Assembly: GCA_964453575.1 (NCBI GenBank)
Contig: CAYVRW010000032.1
Coordinates: forward strand, 1-23,849
Source of the DNA: JABDBK01 sp964453575
GTDB taxonomy: Bacteria > Pseudomonadota > Gammaproteobacteria > DSM-16500
Direction: 5' to 3'
DNA length: 23,849 nt
Part shown: positions 1 to 7,581 of the stretch, in pieces
Numbering within the stretch: the first letter of the stretch is position 1
How the letters are laid out: the number at the start of each line of letters is the position of its first letter
Notes under the pieces: model-generated
Databases searched by the model: none
Told to the model about the DNA's origin: nothing
What the model saw: the letters and a program-made list of their open reading frames with translations, nothing else
Made by a program: the position numbers and the translations under genes

Positions 1-22
1 GCATAATTTATAAGGAACAAAA

Positions 23-1540
23 ATGAAATTTAAATTAAAACCCGGACATCTCTCCTATTCCGATTTACGTTTATTATTAAACGAATCAACAACCATTGAA
101 CTCGAACCTCATTATCACGAGGCTATTTTTGCTTCAGAAAAAGTTGTCGCAGATATCATTTCACGTAAAAAACCCGTGTATGGTATTAATACCGGATTTG
201 GTTCACTTGCCAGCACAAAAATAGACGAAGATAAATTAGAAGATTTGCAGCGCGGTATTTTATTATCGCACGCAGCAGGAACCGGTGAACTTTTATCGGA
301 TGAAGCCGTGCGTTTAATTTTGGCTCTTAAAATAAATAGTTTAGCACGCGGGTTTTCAGGCGTACGCTTACAAACGATTGATGCGCTTATTAAACTTTAT
401 AATGCAAATGTTTATCCTTGCATTCCATCGCAAGGATCGGTCGGCGCATCGGGCGATCTCGCGCCACTTGCACATTTAAGCATTGCATTATTAGGCATAG
501 GCGAAGTACGTTATCAAGGCAAAATCATTTCTGCTGAAAAAGGTTTAGAAATTGCTGGTATTAAACCATTAGTACTGGCGCCTAAAGAAGGTTTGGCGTT
601 AATCAATGGCACGCAAGTATCCACTGCGCTGGCTTTATTAGGTTTATTTCATGCTGAAAATGTTTTTATCCATGCGTTAATCGCAGGGGCACTTACGACT
701 GATGCCATTCGCGGCAGTGACAGACCTTTTGATGAACGCATTCAACAAGTACGAGGCCAGGCAACGCAAACAACGGTTGCGCATATGCTGCGTGAATTAC
801 TTGCTAAAAGTGAGATTCGAACGTCGCATCTTGATTGCAACAAGGTACAAGATCCCTACTCCGTTCGTTGTCAACCGCAAGTGATGGGTGCATGTCTTTC
901 GCATATTTTATTTAGTGGTGATACTTTGTTTGCTGAGGCCAATGCGGTGTCGGATAATCCATTAGTTTTTGCAGATGATAACGAAATTATTTCCGGCGGT
1001 AATTTTCATGCAGAACCCGTTGCTATGGCAGCTGATACTATGGCATTAGCTATTGCCGAAATAGGTGCGCTTTCAGAACGTCGTATTGCACTTTTGATGG
1101 ATACCCATTTTAGTCATCTACCTGCTTTTCTTGTTAAAAACGCAGGACTTAATTCAGGTTTTATGATTGCCCAAGTCACAGCTGCAGCCTTGGCCTCCGA
1201 AAATAAATGTTTAGCAACTCCTGCAAGCATTGATAGTTTGCCTACTTCCGCGAACCAGGAAGACCATGTCAGCATGGCAACTCATGCGGCCAGACGTTTA
1301 TTGCCCATGACAGAAAACACGGCAGGTATTGTTGCTATTGAATTATTGGCTGCATGCCAAGGCATTGATTTCTTGCGTCCACTGAAATCATCCCCTACTT
1401 TAGAGAAAATTCATCATCTTATTCGTAAATACGTTTCATTTTACGAGCAAGATCGATTTTTTGCACCTGATATTGCAGCTATGAAACATCTTATTCATTC
1501 CGAAAAATTAAGAGAACTTAGTGAGTTGAAGATTTTTTAA
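23..1540 (+). CDS. hutH: Histidine ammonia-lyase
   Basis: Cytoplasmic enzyme that removes ammonia from L-histidine to give trans-urocanate, the first step of histidine degradation. The 505-residue length is normal for the family. The signature GSVGASGDLAPLAHL is present, with Ala142-Ser143-Gly144 forming the autocatalytic MIO electrophile at the same numbers as in well-studied HutH proteins. The downstream FDERIQQVRGQ, GGNFHAEPVA and ENKCLATPASID segments are also family-typical. The start has a good ribosome site (AAGGAA, 7 bases upstream). No urocanase or other hut gene is visible; the next gene is mutY, overlapping by one base (TAATG), so the hut pathway is either split in this genome or incomplete. 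The region upstream lies outside the window, so a larger operon cannot be excluded. Identification is secure; the operon role is inference. Confidence 0.97.
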   Translation: MKFKLKPGHLSYSDLRLLLNESTTIELEPHYHEAIFASEKVVADIISRKKPVYGINTGFGSLASTKIDEDKLEDLQRGILLSHAAGTGELLSDEAVRLILALKINSLARGFSGVRLQTIDALIKLYNANVYPCIPSQGSVGASGDLAPLAHLSIALLGIGEVRYQGKIISAEKGLEIAGIKPLVLAPKEGLALINGTQVSTALALLGLFHAENVFIHALIAGALTTDAIRGSDRPFDERIQQVRGQATQTTVAHMLRELLAKSEIRTSHLDCNKVQDPYSVRCQPQVMGACLSHILFSGDTLFAEANAVSDNPLVFADDNEIISGGNFHAEPVAMAADTMALAIAEIGALSERRIALLMDTHFSHLPAFLVKNAGLNSGFMIAQVTAAALASENKCLATPASIDSLPTSANQEDHVSMATHAARRLLPMTENTAGIVAIELLAACQGIDFLRPLKSSPTLEKIHHLIRKYVSFYEQDRFFAPDIAAMKHLIHSEKLRELSELKIF

Positions 1541-2571
1541 TGAAAAATTTTGCTAATACGTTATTAAAATGGTTTGATCAACATGGACGTAAAGATTTAC
1601 CCTGGCAACAAGATAAAACGCCTTATCGAGTTTGGGTATCTGAAATTATGCTGCAACAAACGCAAGTTGCCACGGTTATTCCCTATTACGAACGTTTTAT
1701 GCAGCAATTTCCAGATATTAAAACTCTGGCAAATACCGATGAAGACACAGTTTTACATTATTGGTCAGGATTAGGTTATTATCGACGCGCGCGATTTTTA
1801 CATGCTGCTGCTAAAAAAATCTTAATTGATTTTGCAGGTGTATTTCCCAATAATTTAGCTGACATTATCACCCTGCCAGGCATAGGACGCTCGACAGCTG
1901 GCGCGATTTTAAGTATTGCATATCAAAAAAAAGCAGCGATTTTAGATGGCAATGTCAAACGCGTGTTAACACGCATATACGGCATAGCTGAATGGATTGA
2001 TGATAAGAAATTATGGCCTATCGCGGAAGAACATACACCAGAACATCGTGTTGCCGATTATACGCAAGCCATTATGGATTTAGGCGCAACCCTTTGCATT
2101 CGCGGCAAACCACGCTGCGAAGAATGTCCATTTAAAAAAAATTGTATAGCGCATGCAAAGGGCATAGAAAAAACCTTGCCTGTGACCAAACCCAAAAAAT
2201 CATTACCGACTCGCAAAGCCACTTTTCTTATGCTCAAAAAAAACCATTCTGTTTTACTCGAAAAACGGCCACCGGTAGGAATTTGGGCAAATCTTTGGGG
2301 GTTACCGCAAATCGAGGGACATGTATCTGCCAAAGATATTAAAAGTTATTGCAAAAAACTCGGTGTGACCATTAAAAACATCAAAATCCACGAAACTTTT
2401 AAACATACCTTCAGTCATTTTCACTTAATGATTGCCCCTGTCACGGTGGATTTAGTACAAAATCAACCCAAAATCATGGCCGATCAGCAGCAAATCTGGT
2501 ATAACTTACGCGAATCTCCTAAAGTTGGCATTCCAGCACCTGTGAAATTATTATTAGAGAGCATTTCATGA
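1540..2571 (+). CDS. mutY: Adenine DNA glycosylase MutY
   Basis: Base-excision repair enzyme that removes adenine mispaired with 8-oxoguanine. The 343 residues show, in order, the catalytic Glu region (SEIMLQQTQVATV, about residues 33-45), the helix-hairpin-helix motif LPGIGRSTAGAI (about 112-123), the catalytic Asp in ILDGNVKRVLTRI (about 136), and a [4Fe-4S] cysteine cluster C186-X6-C193-X2-C196-X5-C202. A C-terminal NUDIX-like recognition domain follows, with FKHTFSHFHL near residue 290. The gene is translationally coupled on both sides: its start overlaps the hutH stop by one base and its stop overlaps the yggX start by four (ATGA). The mutY-yggX pairing is common in gammaproteobacteria; hutH in front is the unusual partner. 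Confidence 0.97.
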   Translation: MKNFANTLLKWFDQHGRKDLPWQQDKTPYRVWVSEIMLQQTQVATVIPYYERFMQQFPDIKTLANTDEDTVLHYWSGLGYYRRARFLHAAAKKILIDFAGVFPNNLADIITLPGIGRSTAGAILSIAYQKKAAILDGNVKRVLTRIYGIAEWIDDKKLWPIAEEHTPEHRVADYTQAIMDLGATLCIRGKPRCEECPFKKNCIAHAKGIEKTLPVTKPKKSLPTRKATFLMLKKNHSVLLEKRPPVGIWANLWGLPQIEGHVSAKDIKSYCKKLGVTIKNIKIHETFKHTFSHFHLMIAPVTVDLVQNQPKIMADQQQIWYNLRESPKVGIPAPVKLLLESIS

Positions 2572-2843
2572 CCCGTTTAATCGACTGCGTAAAATTACAG
2601 AAAAAAGCACAAGGCCTTGAGCGCCCACCGTATCCTGGCGAATTAGGCAAAAAAATATACGAATCTATCTCGGCAGAAGCTTGGCAGATGTGGTTAGCCC
2701 ATCAAACCATGCTTATCAATGAGTTTCGTTTAAGCATGCTTGACCCCAAAGCTCGTGAATTTCTTGCACAAGAAATGGAAAAATTCTTATTTGGTACAGG
2801 AAGCGATAAACCTTCTGGCTATATTCCACCACAAAATACTTGA
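2568..2843 (+). CDS. yggX: Probable Fe(2+)-trafficking protein YggX
   Basis: Small cytoplasmic protein of the YggX family, known to take part in iron handling and in protecting iron-sulfur clusters from oxidation. The 91-residue length is typical. The N-terminal TRLIDCVKL with the conserved Cys7, the central PPYPGELGKKIYESIS and the helix around EAWQMWLAHQTMLINEFRL all match the family. It overlaps mutY by four bases, so it is translated from the same message; the partnership fits because MutY carries an iron-sulfur cluster sensitive to oxidation. The stop codon lies inside the -35 element of the following tRNA promoter. Confidence 0.95.
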   Translation: MTRLIDCVKLQKKAQGLERPPYPGELGKKIYESISAEAWQMWLAHQTMLINEFRLSMLDPKAREFLAQEMEKFLFGTGSDKPSGYIPPQNT

Positions 2844-2868
2844 CTCTAGACCTCGCAATGGGTTTAAT
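2840..2868 (+). promoter_or_regulatory. Sigma-70 promoter of tRNA-Phe
   Basis: TTGACT (2840-2845) and TTTAAT (2863-2868) are separated by exactly 17 bases, a near-consensus sigma-70 promoter. The expected transcription start is near 2875, followed by a GC-containing stretch and the tRNA at 2891. The -35 element contains the yggX stop codon. Confidence 0.7.
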
Positions 2869-2890
2869 AACGCGTTCAATAGTATCGCGG

Positions 2891-2966
<76 letters not shown>

Positions 2967-3006
2967 GGTATTAAGTTACAATCTATGTATAAATAGTGTC
3001 TTTAAA

Positions 3007-3435
3007 TTACCATGCACACAAGTTGAGAGCTTTTAGGTTACTTGCTTTGCAGATAGATTCAAGAAATCCACCACCCTGATCTTCAGCAGGTGTAAAAACT
3101 TCATGATCAAGCTTAGAAAGGTCAACTGATGTCGGATTTTGTGCTATGACCAACACTCGATTACCTTCTGAAGTGTAATCGCCAACAAAATAGCGACACC
3201 AAGTACCTCGATTTGCTGTCACGTGAGCAACAACATCTGTAAATTTATCAAGGTTTGTTTTATCGCTATTGTAAGCACTCTTTCCATCATCTACAGCTTT
3301 CCAACTATCCACTGTATTCAAAACCCATGGCTGTCCCTTCACATGTGACCAAGCTGATACAGGAGGGCAAGTTGTTGCGAACGCACTAGAAAGCCCCATC
3401 GCATATAAAGCAACCGTTGCAAATATTTTTTTCAT
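3007..3435 (-). CDS. Small exported protein, function unknown
   Basis: A 142-residue protein with a clear Sec signal peptide: MKKIFATVALYAMGLSSAFA, with cleavage likely after the Ala-Phe-Ala. I chose the ATG at 3435 rather than the in-frame one at 3447, because GGAG sits seven bases before 3435 and a Lys-Lys start is typical of signal peptides. The mature part contains four cysteines (in TTCPPV, GTWCRYF, SICKAS and LNLCAW), which could form two disulfides in the periplasm. Aromatic-rich segments resemble small exported proteins of Legionella-type bacteria, possibly the DUF3757 group, but I cannot establish this. It is monocistronic and points away from the hydroxylase gene at 3627. Confidence 0.75.
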   Translation of the reverse strand: MKKIFATVALYAMGLSSAFATTCPPVSAWSHVKGQPWVLNTVDSWKAVDDGKSAYNSDKTNLDKFTDVVAHVTANRGTWCRYFVGDYTSEGNRVLVIAQNPTSVDLSKLDHEVFTPAEDQGGGFLESICKASNLKALNLCAW

Positions 3436-3626
3436 GAATAGCTCCATTGTTATTAAATAAACTCAAGCTTTTTAATCAATCCTAACAAAGAAATCAATAT
3501 TTAAATCACTCATATATTTTTTATTTTTTCCTTTTTTGAAATAAAAATTTTAATATATTGCATGAAATGTTATATATAGTTTAATGATGAAGCTTGGGAA
3601 ATCTAAATATCAGTTAAAGGATTTTT

Positions 3627-4592
3627 ATGAAAAACTGTATTGTATTAGATACTTTTGATCGTTTAGTAAATTGCATTGGATTTAAACAGCCTGTTTATAA
3701 ATTAATGAGCCTTCCTACAAATTTGCCTAATGAAAAATTAAGCGATCTTTCTTTTGGTTTATTTGTACATCTATCACCGGCCTTATTCTTTATATTATTA
3801 GTAAACTTAAGTGCATTTTCATTAGTTGGAATATGCGGTGCTTTTATTGGAGTTTCAGCGTTAACATTAGGATTGATTCATTGGTCGGAAAATAAACATC
3901 CAAGCACGCTTTTAACGACTTTAACTATTAAAGATCGGTATAAAGGCTTGATACAGATTTTCATGACCGCTTTTGTCATAGGCACCTTGTTTATAATGGG
4001 CAGCATCGAACTTCTTAAACCTTATCATTTAACACTTCACTCTCCATCTTGGACTTTAATCATCTTAGCATTGGTATTAACAGATTTATCTTACTATTGG
4101 ATTCATAGAACATTGAATCATAGTAAGAAAAAGAATTTATTATTGACATGGTTTCGAAAAATTCACACTCCGCATCATGCAGTAAAAGCCTTAGATTTTT
4201 ATAGAGGCAATCTTTCGACATTTTTTGATACTGCTATTACTGGTTTTCAAATTCCACTGATCGTTATTTCACTTGTTTTAAATCTGCAATGGCAAGAAAC
4301 GATGAGCTGTTATTTTTTAGTTTTAATCTTACAAAGCACCCATCATGCGAATTATACTTTTCACATTGGATTTTTGAGATATGTATTCGTAGATAATCAT
4401 TCTCATAAGTTACATCATTGCCCGCGAGGTTATGATGTTAATTTTGGTGCAATTTTTGCAATTTGGGATATTTTTTTCAGAACTTATTACGAAGATTGGA
4501 ATTTATCTGCTAGTTATCTTGCAAAAAATCATATAGCGATACCTATCAAACGAGATGCCTTTCGCCCCAAATCCGTAATACCTCACCTTTAA
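3627..4592 (+). CDS. Fatty acid hydroxylase / sterol desaturase family membrane protein
   Basis: A 321-residue integral membrane protein with about four to five hydrophobic segments and the histidine clusters that bind a di-iron centre in this superfamily: HRTLNH (about residue 159), HTPHH (about 179) and HSHKLHH (about 259), plus a further His pair in STHHANYTFH. These spaced His boxes, the NFGAIFAIWDIFFRTYY segment after the last box and the membrane topology place it in the fatty acid hydroxylase superfamily. Members oxidise lipid substrates (fatty acyl chains, sterols or alkylglycerols) at the membrane; the substrate cannot be read from the sequence. AGGA stands five bases before the start. 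It is monocistronic, ending at a bidirectional terminator. Confidence 0.85.
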   Translation: MKNCIVLDTFDRLVNCIGFKQPVYKLMSLPTNLPNEKLSDLSFGLFVHLSPALFFILLVNLSAFSLVGICGAFIGVSALTLGLIHWSENKHPSTLLTTLTIKDRYKGLIQIFMTAFVIGTLFIMGSIELLKPYHLTLHSPSWTLIILALVLTDLSYYWIHRTLNHSKKKNLLLTWFRKIHTPHHAVKALDFYRGNLSTFFDTAITGFQIPLIVISLVLNLQWQETMSCYFLVLILQSTHHANYTFHIGFLRYVFVDNHSHKLHHCPRGYDVNFGAIFAIWDIFFRTYYEDWNLSASYLAKNHIAIPIKRDAFRPKSVIPHL

Positions 4593-4604
4593 AAGCAGTC
4601 TATT

Positions 4605-4635
4605 AAATCGCTGAGTCGGCTAGATTCAGCGATTT
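4605..4635. terminator. Bidirectional intrinsic terminator
   Basis: AAATCGCTGA (4605-4614) and TCAGCGATTT (4626-4635) form a perfect 10-bp stem around an 11-base loop. T-rich sequence follows on the plus strand, and the A-rich left arm gives U residues on the minus strand. It lies between convergent stops (4592 plus, 4651 minus), so it can end both transcripts. Confidence 0.75.
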
Positions 4636-4650
4636 ATTTTTAAACAACTA

Positions 4651-5034
4651 TTACGCTACCGTCGTCATTAATTCAGCATTAATAACTCGTGAGTCGGGAG
4701 CAACTTTCATCATATTTCCGGATGCAGCATCCACAATAAATCCTGGCCAGAAAAATACGTTTAAAATTCCGATAGGTTGAAAAGCGGTATTGACCTGAGC
4801 ATTCGTATCTTCGTAACCTTTCTTTTTCAATGTCAAAAGCGTAGGTGACCAAGTATTGTTAACGGAAATTTGGGTAGGTGTCGTGCCCATGGGAACATTA
4901 TTAACGTAAACTTTCGCTCCCGCTGGTTTTGAATTGACCTGTACAACTTTACTGTTATCACCTGCAACAGATGCACAACCGCTCAACAACGTCATTGCTG
5001 CAGACAAAAACATTACTTTTTTAATTATTTTCAT
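4651..5034 (-). CDS. PEGA-domain lipoprotein
   Basis: A 127-residue envelope protein. The N-terminus is a lipoprotein signal with lipobox LLSGC and lipidated Cys20. The following residues 30-75 (VNSKPAGAKVYVNNVPMGTT, then a beta-type segment ending LTLKKKGYED) are a PEGA-type repeat, a surface beta module that takes its name from a Pro-Glu-Gly-Ala motif; here the core is KPAGAKVYV. A hydrophobic stretch (ILNVFFWPGFIVDAASG, about 89-105) resembles the C-terminal part of small PEGA lipoproteins of gammaproteobacteria. The ribosome site is weak (AAGG, seven bases upstream). Its precise role is unknown; envelope location is confident. Confidence 0.82.
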   Translation of the reverse strand: MKIIKKVMFLSAAMTLLSGCASVAGDNSKVVQVNSKPAGAKVYVNNVPMGTTPTQISVNNTWSPTLLTLKKKGYEDTNAQVNTAFQPIGILNVFFWPGFIVDAASGNMMKVAPDSRVINAELMTTVA

Positions 5035-5108
5035 GATTCAACCTTATTGATTAAATAAACGGCTGAATTCTATAATTAAGATTCAAAAATTACAATGAGA
5101 ATAATTAT

Positions 5109-6254
5109 CTATTTTTTCCCAGGATTTTTTCGAGGTAAATGATTTTCTAAAGTGCTACGATAATCACCTTTTTCTGGATTCTTTAAGACTTCGTCTTCAA
5201 GCACCTTTTCAAAATCAGCTGCTGATTTTGCTTCCTGACATGCTTTCATACATGTTAAATATCTTTTATCTCGAAGAAATGCAAACCAGCTGCTTGAAAG
5301 ATAATTGCCTCTAAGCGCTGTTATATCTACTTTTTTCATCTCAAGCGGCATGTTTTCAAATAAATTTTTAACTCCTGCTTCATTAATATCATGAAGATAA
5401 GCAGCCATTATAAAATATATTTCAGAGGGTAAAGGTCCTGGTTTGCAACACAAAAATAATGCTTGAATTTCTGGAGTATGAAAAATTGCCCGTTGTTCAG
5501 ATGTGACCTTACTTGATTTTTCGATACGATTAGCATCTTCAAGAAGCAAACGTGGATCATAATTCAAATGAAGAAAGCCCCTCTGCGACCGCGCCGCATA
5601 ACCTTTTCCTAACCGGCGCTGGCGGAGCGGAAAAGTGTCCTTCTGCTTCTGCGCATGCATTTCATTTGCAAACTTTTCCCTCAGCTCATGATTGTTAAAA
5701 GAAAGCAGTACTTGCAATGCTTGTTTTTCATCATTAAGATACCCTCCCAACGAGGCTCCTTTTACTGCATGCCATAATTCTTTCATTGGATAGTACTTGT
5801 TAAAGAATATTTCCTCAACAAGATTGAAATGTCCGCCTAAGGCTGCTGATTTTGATGCGTGACAAGATAAGGCAGGACCCCATTTAATTAAATTCAAAAC
5901 AATATTCACATCACCGGCAAAGGCAGCGCTTTCTACAGCATCCTTTACATTGGCTCCTGAGTCGATAAGACATTCTAACGCTTCTACATCAACAACTTCT
6001 TCTGAAGCAATTTTTTGAACTGCCAGGCACAACAACCAGCTGTTAGTAGTAGATGAACTGGAGATATATCCAAATTTTTTGCGTTTGGCGAGACAACAAA
6101 TAGCATTCACCGCCTCAATATCCTCTTGCTTCATTTCATCAAAATGTGCTATAGATCTCCTGGACTTTCGGTTATATTTTCTGAGAAGAAGAACAGCATC
6201 CACCACGCCAACATCCTCTTTCCTCACCTTACCTAAATGTGCAATTTTTGTCAT
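5109..6254 (-). CDS. Degenerate ankyrin-type protein A, candidate secreted effector
   Basis: A 381-residue protein without signal peptide or clear membrane segment. Residues about 85-190 hold degenerate ankyrin-like units, such as LECLIDSGANVKDAVESAAF and SAALGGHFNLVEEIF. The N-terminus has an internal duplication (AHLGKVRKEDVGVVDA and AHFDEMKQEDIEAVNA, about 35 residues apart). The C-terminal half shares HLNYDPRLL, a cysteine-rich FLCCKPG region, WFAFLRDKRYL and the terminal basic RKNPGKK with its neighbour at 6363-7424, so the two are tandem paralogs. Relative to the paralog it carries an Arg-rich insert near residues 210-230, encoded by GC-rich palindromic DNA. Its promoter has a PmrA-box-like repeat. 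In Legionella and Coxiella, PmrA-controlled ankyrin proteins are often Dot/Icm effectors; that role here is inference. Confidence 0.8.
   Translation of the reverse strand: MTKIAHLGKVRKEDVGVVDAVLLLRKYNRKSRRSIAHFDEMKQEDIEAVNAICCLAKRKKFGYISSSSTTNSWLLCLAVQKIASEEVVDVEALECLIDSGANVKDAVESAAFAGDVNIVLNLIKWGPALSCHASKSAALGGHFNLVEEIFFNKYYPMKELWHAVKGASLGGYLNDEKQALQVLLSFNNHELREKFANEMHAQKQKDTFPLRQRRLGKGYAARSQRGFLHLNYDPRLLLEDANRIEKSSKVTSEQRAIFHTPEIQALFLCCKPGPLPSEIYFIMAAYLHDINEAGVKNLFENMPLEMKKVDITALRGNYLSSSWFAFLRDKRYLTCMKACQEAKSAADFEKVLEDEVLKNPEKGDYRSTLENHLPRKNPGKK
5580..5640. repeat. GC-rich palindromic insertion inside a coding region
   Basis: This stretch is about 63% G+C (38 of 60 bases in 5581-5640), inside a gene that is otherwise clearly AT-rich. 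It contains two interlaced inverted repeats: GCGCCG (5591-5596) with CGGCGC (5614-5619), and CTTTTCC (5603-5609) with GGAAAAG (5629-5635). It is read in frame as an Arg/Gly-rich peptide that the tandem paralog lacks. It resembles in concept the palindromic elements that insert in frame into Rickettsia genes; no second copy was seen in the window. Confidence 0.5.
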
Positions 6255-6273
6255 ATCCTACCTATATTAAATA

Positions 6274-6321
6274 TACAATTAATGCATAATTGTATAATAA
6301 TTATATTAAGGGAGTCTTAAC
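6274..6321 (-). promoter_or_regulatory. PmrA-box-like promoter of ankyrin-type gene A
   Basis: Read on the minus strand: GTTAAG, five bases, CTTAAT (6321 down to 6305, an 11-base period). Then, 16 bases after the start of the second hexamer, comes TACAAT (6294-6289) as the -10 element. TACAAT also forms a dyad with ATTGTA (6279-6274), nine bases apart, which could be a second operator around the transcription start. The repeat fits the enteric PmrA consensus YTTAAKNNNNNYTTAAK except for the first G. The same arrangement precedes two other genes in the window. Confidence 0.6.
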
Positions 6322-6362
6322 AACAGGAAAGGGAGTGTGGCTAAACTTTGACCAAACAGCTT

Positions 6363-7424
6363 CTATTTCTTCCCGGGATTTTTTCGCTTCGAATGATTTT
6401 CTAAAACTTTACGATAAGCATCTTCGTTCTTTTTCGTTAAGGAAGAAATTTCATTTTTAAACTCTTCTTCAAGATCATCTTTTGATTTTGCTTTCTGACA
6501 TTTTTCCATAAGCATTAAAGGTCTTTTATCTCGAAGAAATGCAAATCTGCTGTTTGAAAGATGAAAGTTTCTAAGAGCGATGGTTGAATCTATTTTTTCT
6601 AGAATTAAATATATTTTGTCCTTTTCTAACGGATTTTTTTCAAATAAATTTTTAACATTGCTATCAGGAAGAATATAACCAGCAATTACCAAATACAATG
6701 CAGATGGTAAATAACCATGATTGCAACACATGAATATTGCTTGAATTTCTGGAGTAGAAAAAAACATTCGCTGCTCTGGCGTGATTTTATCGGAGCATGC
6801 AATAAGATTGGCATCTGCCACAAGCAAACGCGGATCATAATTTAAATGAACTTGAGTGTCATATATAACAACATTTCCACTGCTATCTTTATTTTTATGA
6901 ACTTCATTTACAAATGCCTCTCTCAGCTGATGATCTTTAAAAGAAAGCAGCACCTGCAATGCTGATCTTTCATCATTAAGATATCCTCCTAACAAGGCTC
7001 CTTTTACAGCAGGTGATAAATTTTTCATTCTCCTTTGGTAATTGTTACCAAAAAATAACTCCTCAACAAGATCGAAATGTCCGCCCTGGGCTGCGGATTC
7101 TGCTGCGAAACAAAGTAGCGCACCATCCTTAAGTAATTTAAATACCAGCTCTTTATGACCTCTGAAGGCAGCCCCAGAGACCGCAGCATTTAAACTGGCC
7201 CCTTTCTCGATAAGAAGGTTTAATGCTCCGTCGTGAACAACTTCTTCCGAGGCAATTTGTTTTACTGCCAGATCAAGAAGTACGTGCCGCAAATATATAC
7301 TTAGAAGTGTATTTAGGAATTTAGTTAATGCATCTATATTATTTGCTTTAGCATAACTACAAATAAGATTCACTTTGTTGCTGTCTTCTTGTTTAACTTC
7401 ATTGAGATGCGTGCGTTGGGTCAT
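6363..7424 (-). CDS. Degenerate ankyrin-type protein B, candidate secreted effector
   Basis: A 353-residue tandem paralog of the gene at 5109-6254. I place the start at 7424 (MTQRTHLNEVKQED), because GAGG lies properly upstream and the paralog begins at the matching point. The longer reading from 7478 would run through the promoter. It shows ankyrin-like units at about residues 60-160, including LNLLIEKGASLNAAVSGAAF, GHKELVFKLLKDGA and QGGHFDLVEELFF, then the shared HLNYDPRLL and FAFLRDKRPL regions and the basic RKNPGKK end. It has one copy of the N-terminal module that is doubled in the neighbour. An acidic patch (DDLEEEFKNE) lies about 30-40 residues from the C-terminus, similar to the E-block of some Dot/Icm effectors. 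Export is inference. Confidence 0.8.
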   Translation of the reverse strand: MTQRTHLNEVKQEDSNKVNLICSYAKANNIDALTKFLNTLLSIYLRHVLLDLAVKQIASEEVVHDGALNLLIEKGASLNAAVSGAAFRGHKELVFKLLKDGALLCFAAESAAQGGHFDLVEELFFGNNYQRRMKNLSPAVKGALLGGYLNDERSALQVLLSFKDHQLREAFVNEVHKNKDSSGNVVIYDTQVHLNYDPRLLVADANLIACSDKITPEQRMFFSTPEIQAIFMCCNHGYLPSALYLVIAGYILPDSNVKNLFEKNPLEKDKIYLILEKIDSTIALRNFHLSNSRFAFLRDKRPLMLMEKCQKAKSKDDLEEEFKNEISSLTKKNEDAYRKVLENHSKRKNPGKK

Positions 7425-7445
7425 ATTATTCCTCAATATTAAATA

Positions 7446-7493
7446 TACAATTGGCCCATTATTGTACAAAAAATACATTAAGAAATCCTTAAG
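7446..7493 (-). promoter_or_regulatory. PmrA-box-like promoter of ankyrin-type gene B
   Basis: On the minus strand CTTAAG, five bases (GATTT), CTTAAT (7493 down to 7477) is a full match to the enteric PmrA consensus YTTAAKNNNNNYTTAAK. The -10 element TACAAT (7466-7461) begins 16 bases after the second hexamer begins. As in gene A, TACAAT pairs with ATTGTA (7451-7446) nine bases further on. The leader between this point and the start codon is largely conserved between the two paralogs. Confidence 0.65.
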
Positions 7494-7537
7494 AGGCAGA
7501 AAAACACATAAAAATTAATCACTTATATAAAATCCTA

Positions 7538-7546
7538 TGCTATGAT
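7538..7546 (+). promoter_or_regulatory. Extended -10 promoter of the acyltransferase operon
   Basis: TGC followed by TATGAT (7541-7546) is an extended -10 element, 35 bases before the MBOAT start codon. No good -35 hexamer lies 17 bases upstream, as is usual for extended -10 promoters. It is divergent from ankyrin-type gene B. Confidence 0.45.
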
Positions 7547-7581
7547 CCACGCATTATTTTGATAAGATACGGGTTTTTGGT

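Noticed and set aside
7425..7478. N-terminal extension of ankyrin-type protein B from ATG 7478
   Set aside because: It would be translated through the -10 element and dyad, lacks a match in the paralog, and the ATG at 7424 has a proper GAGG site.
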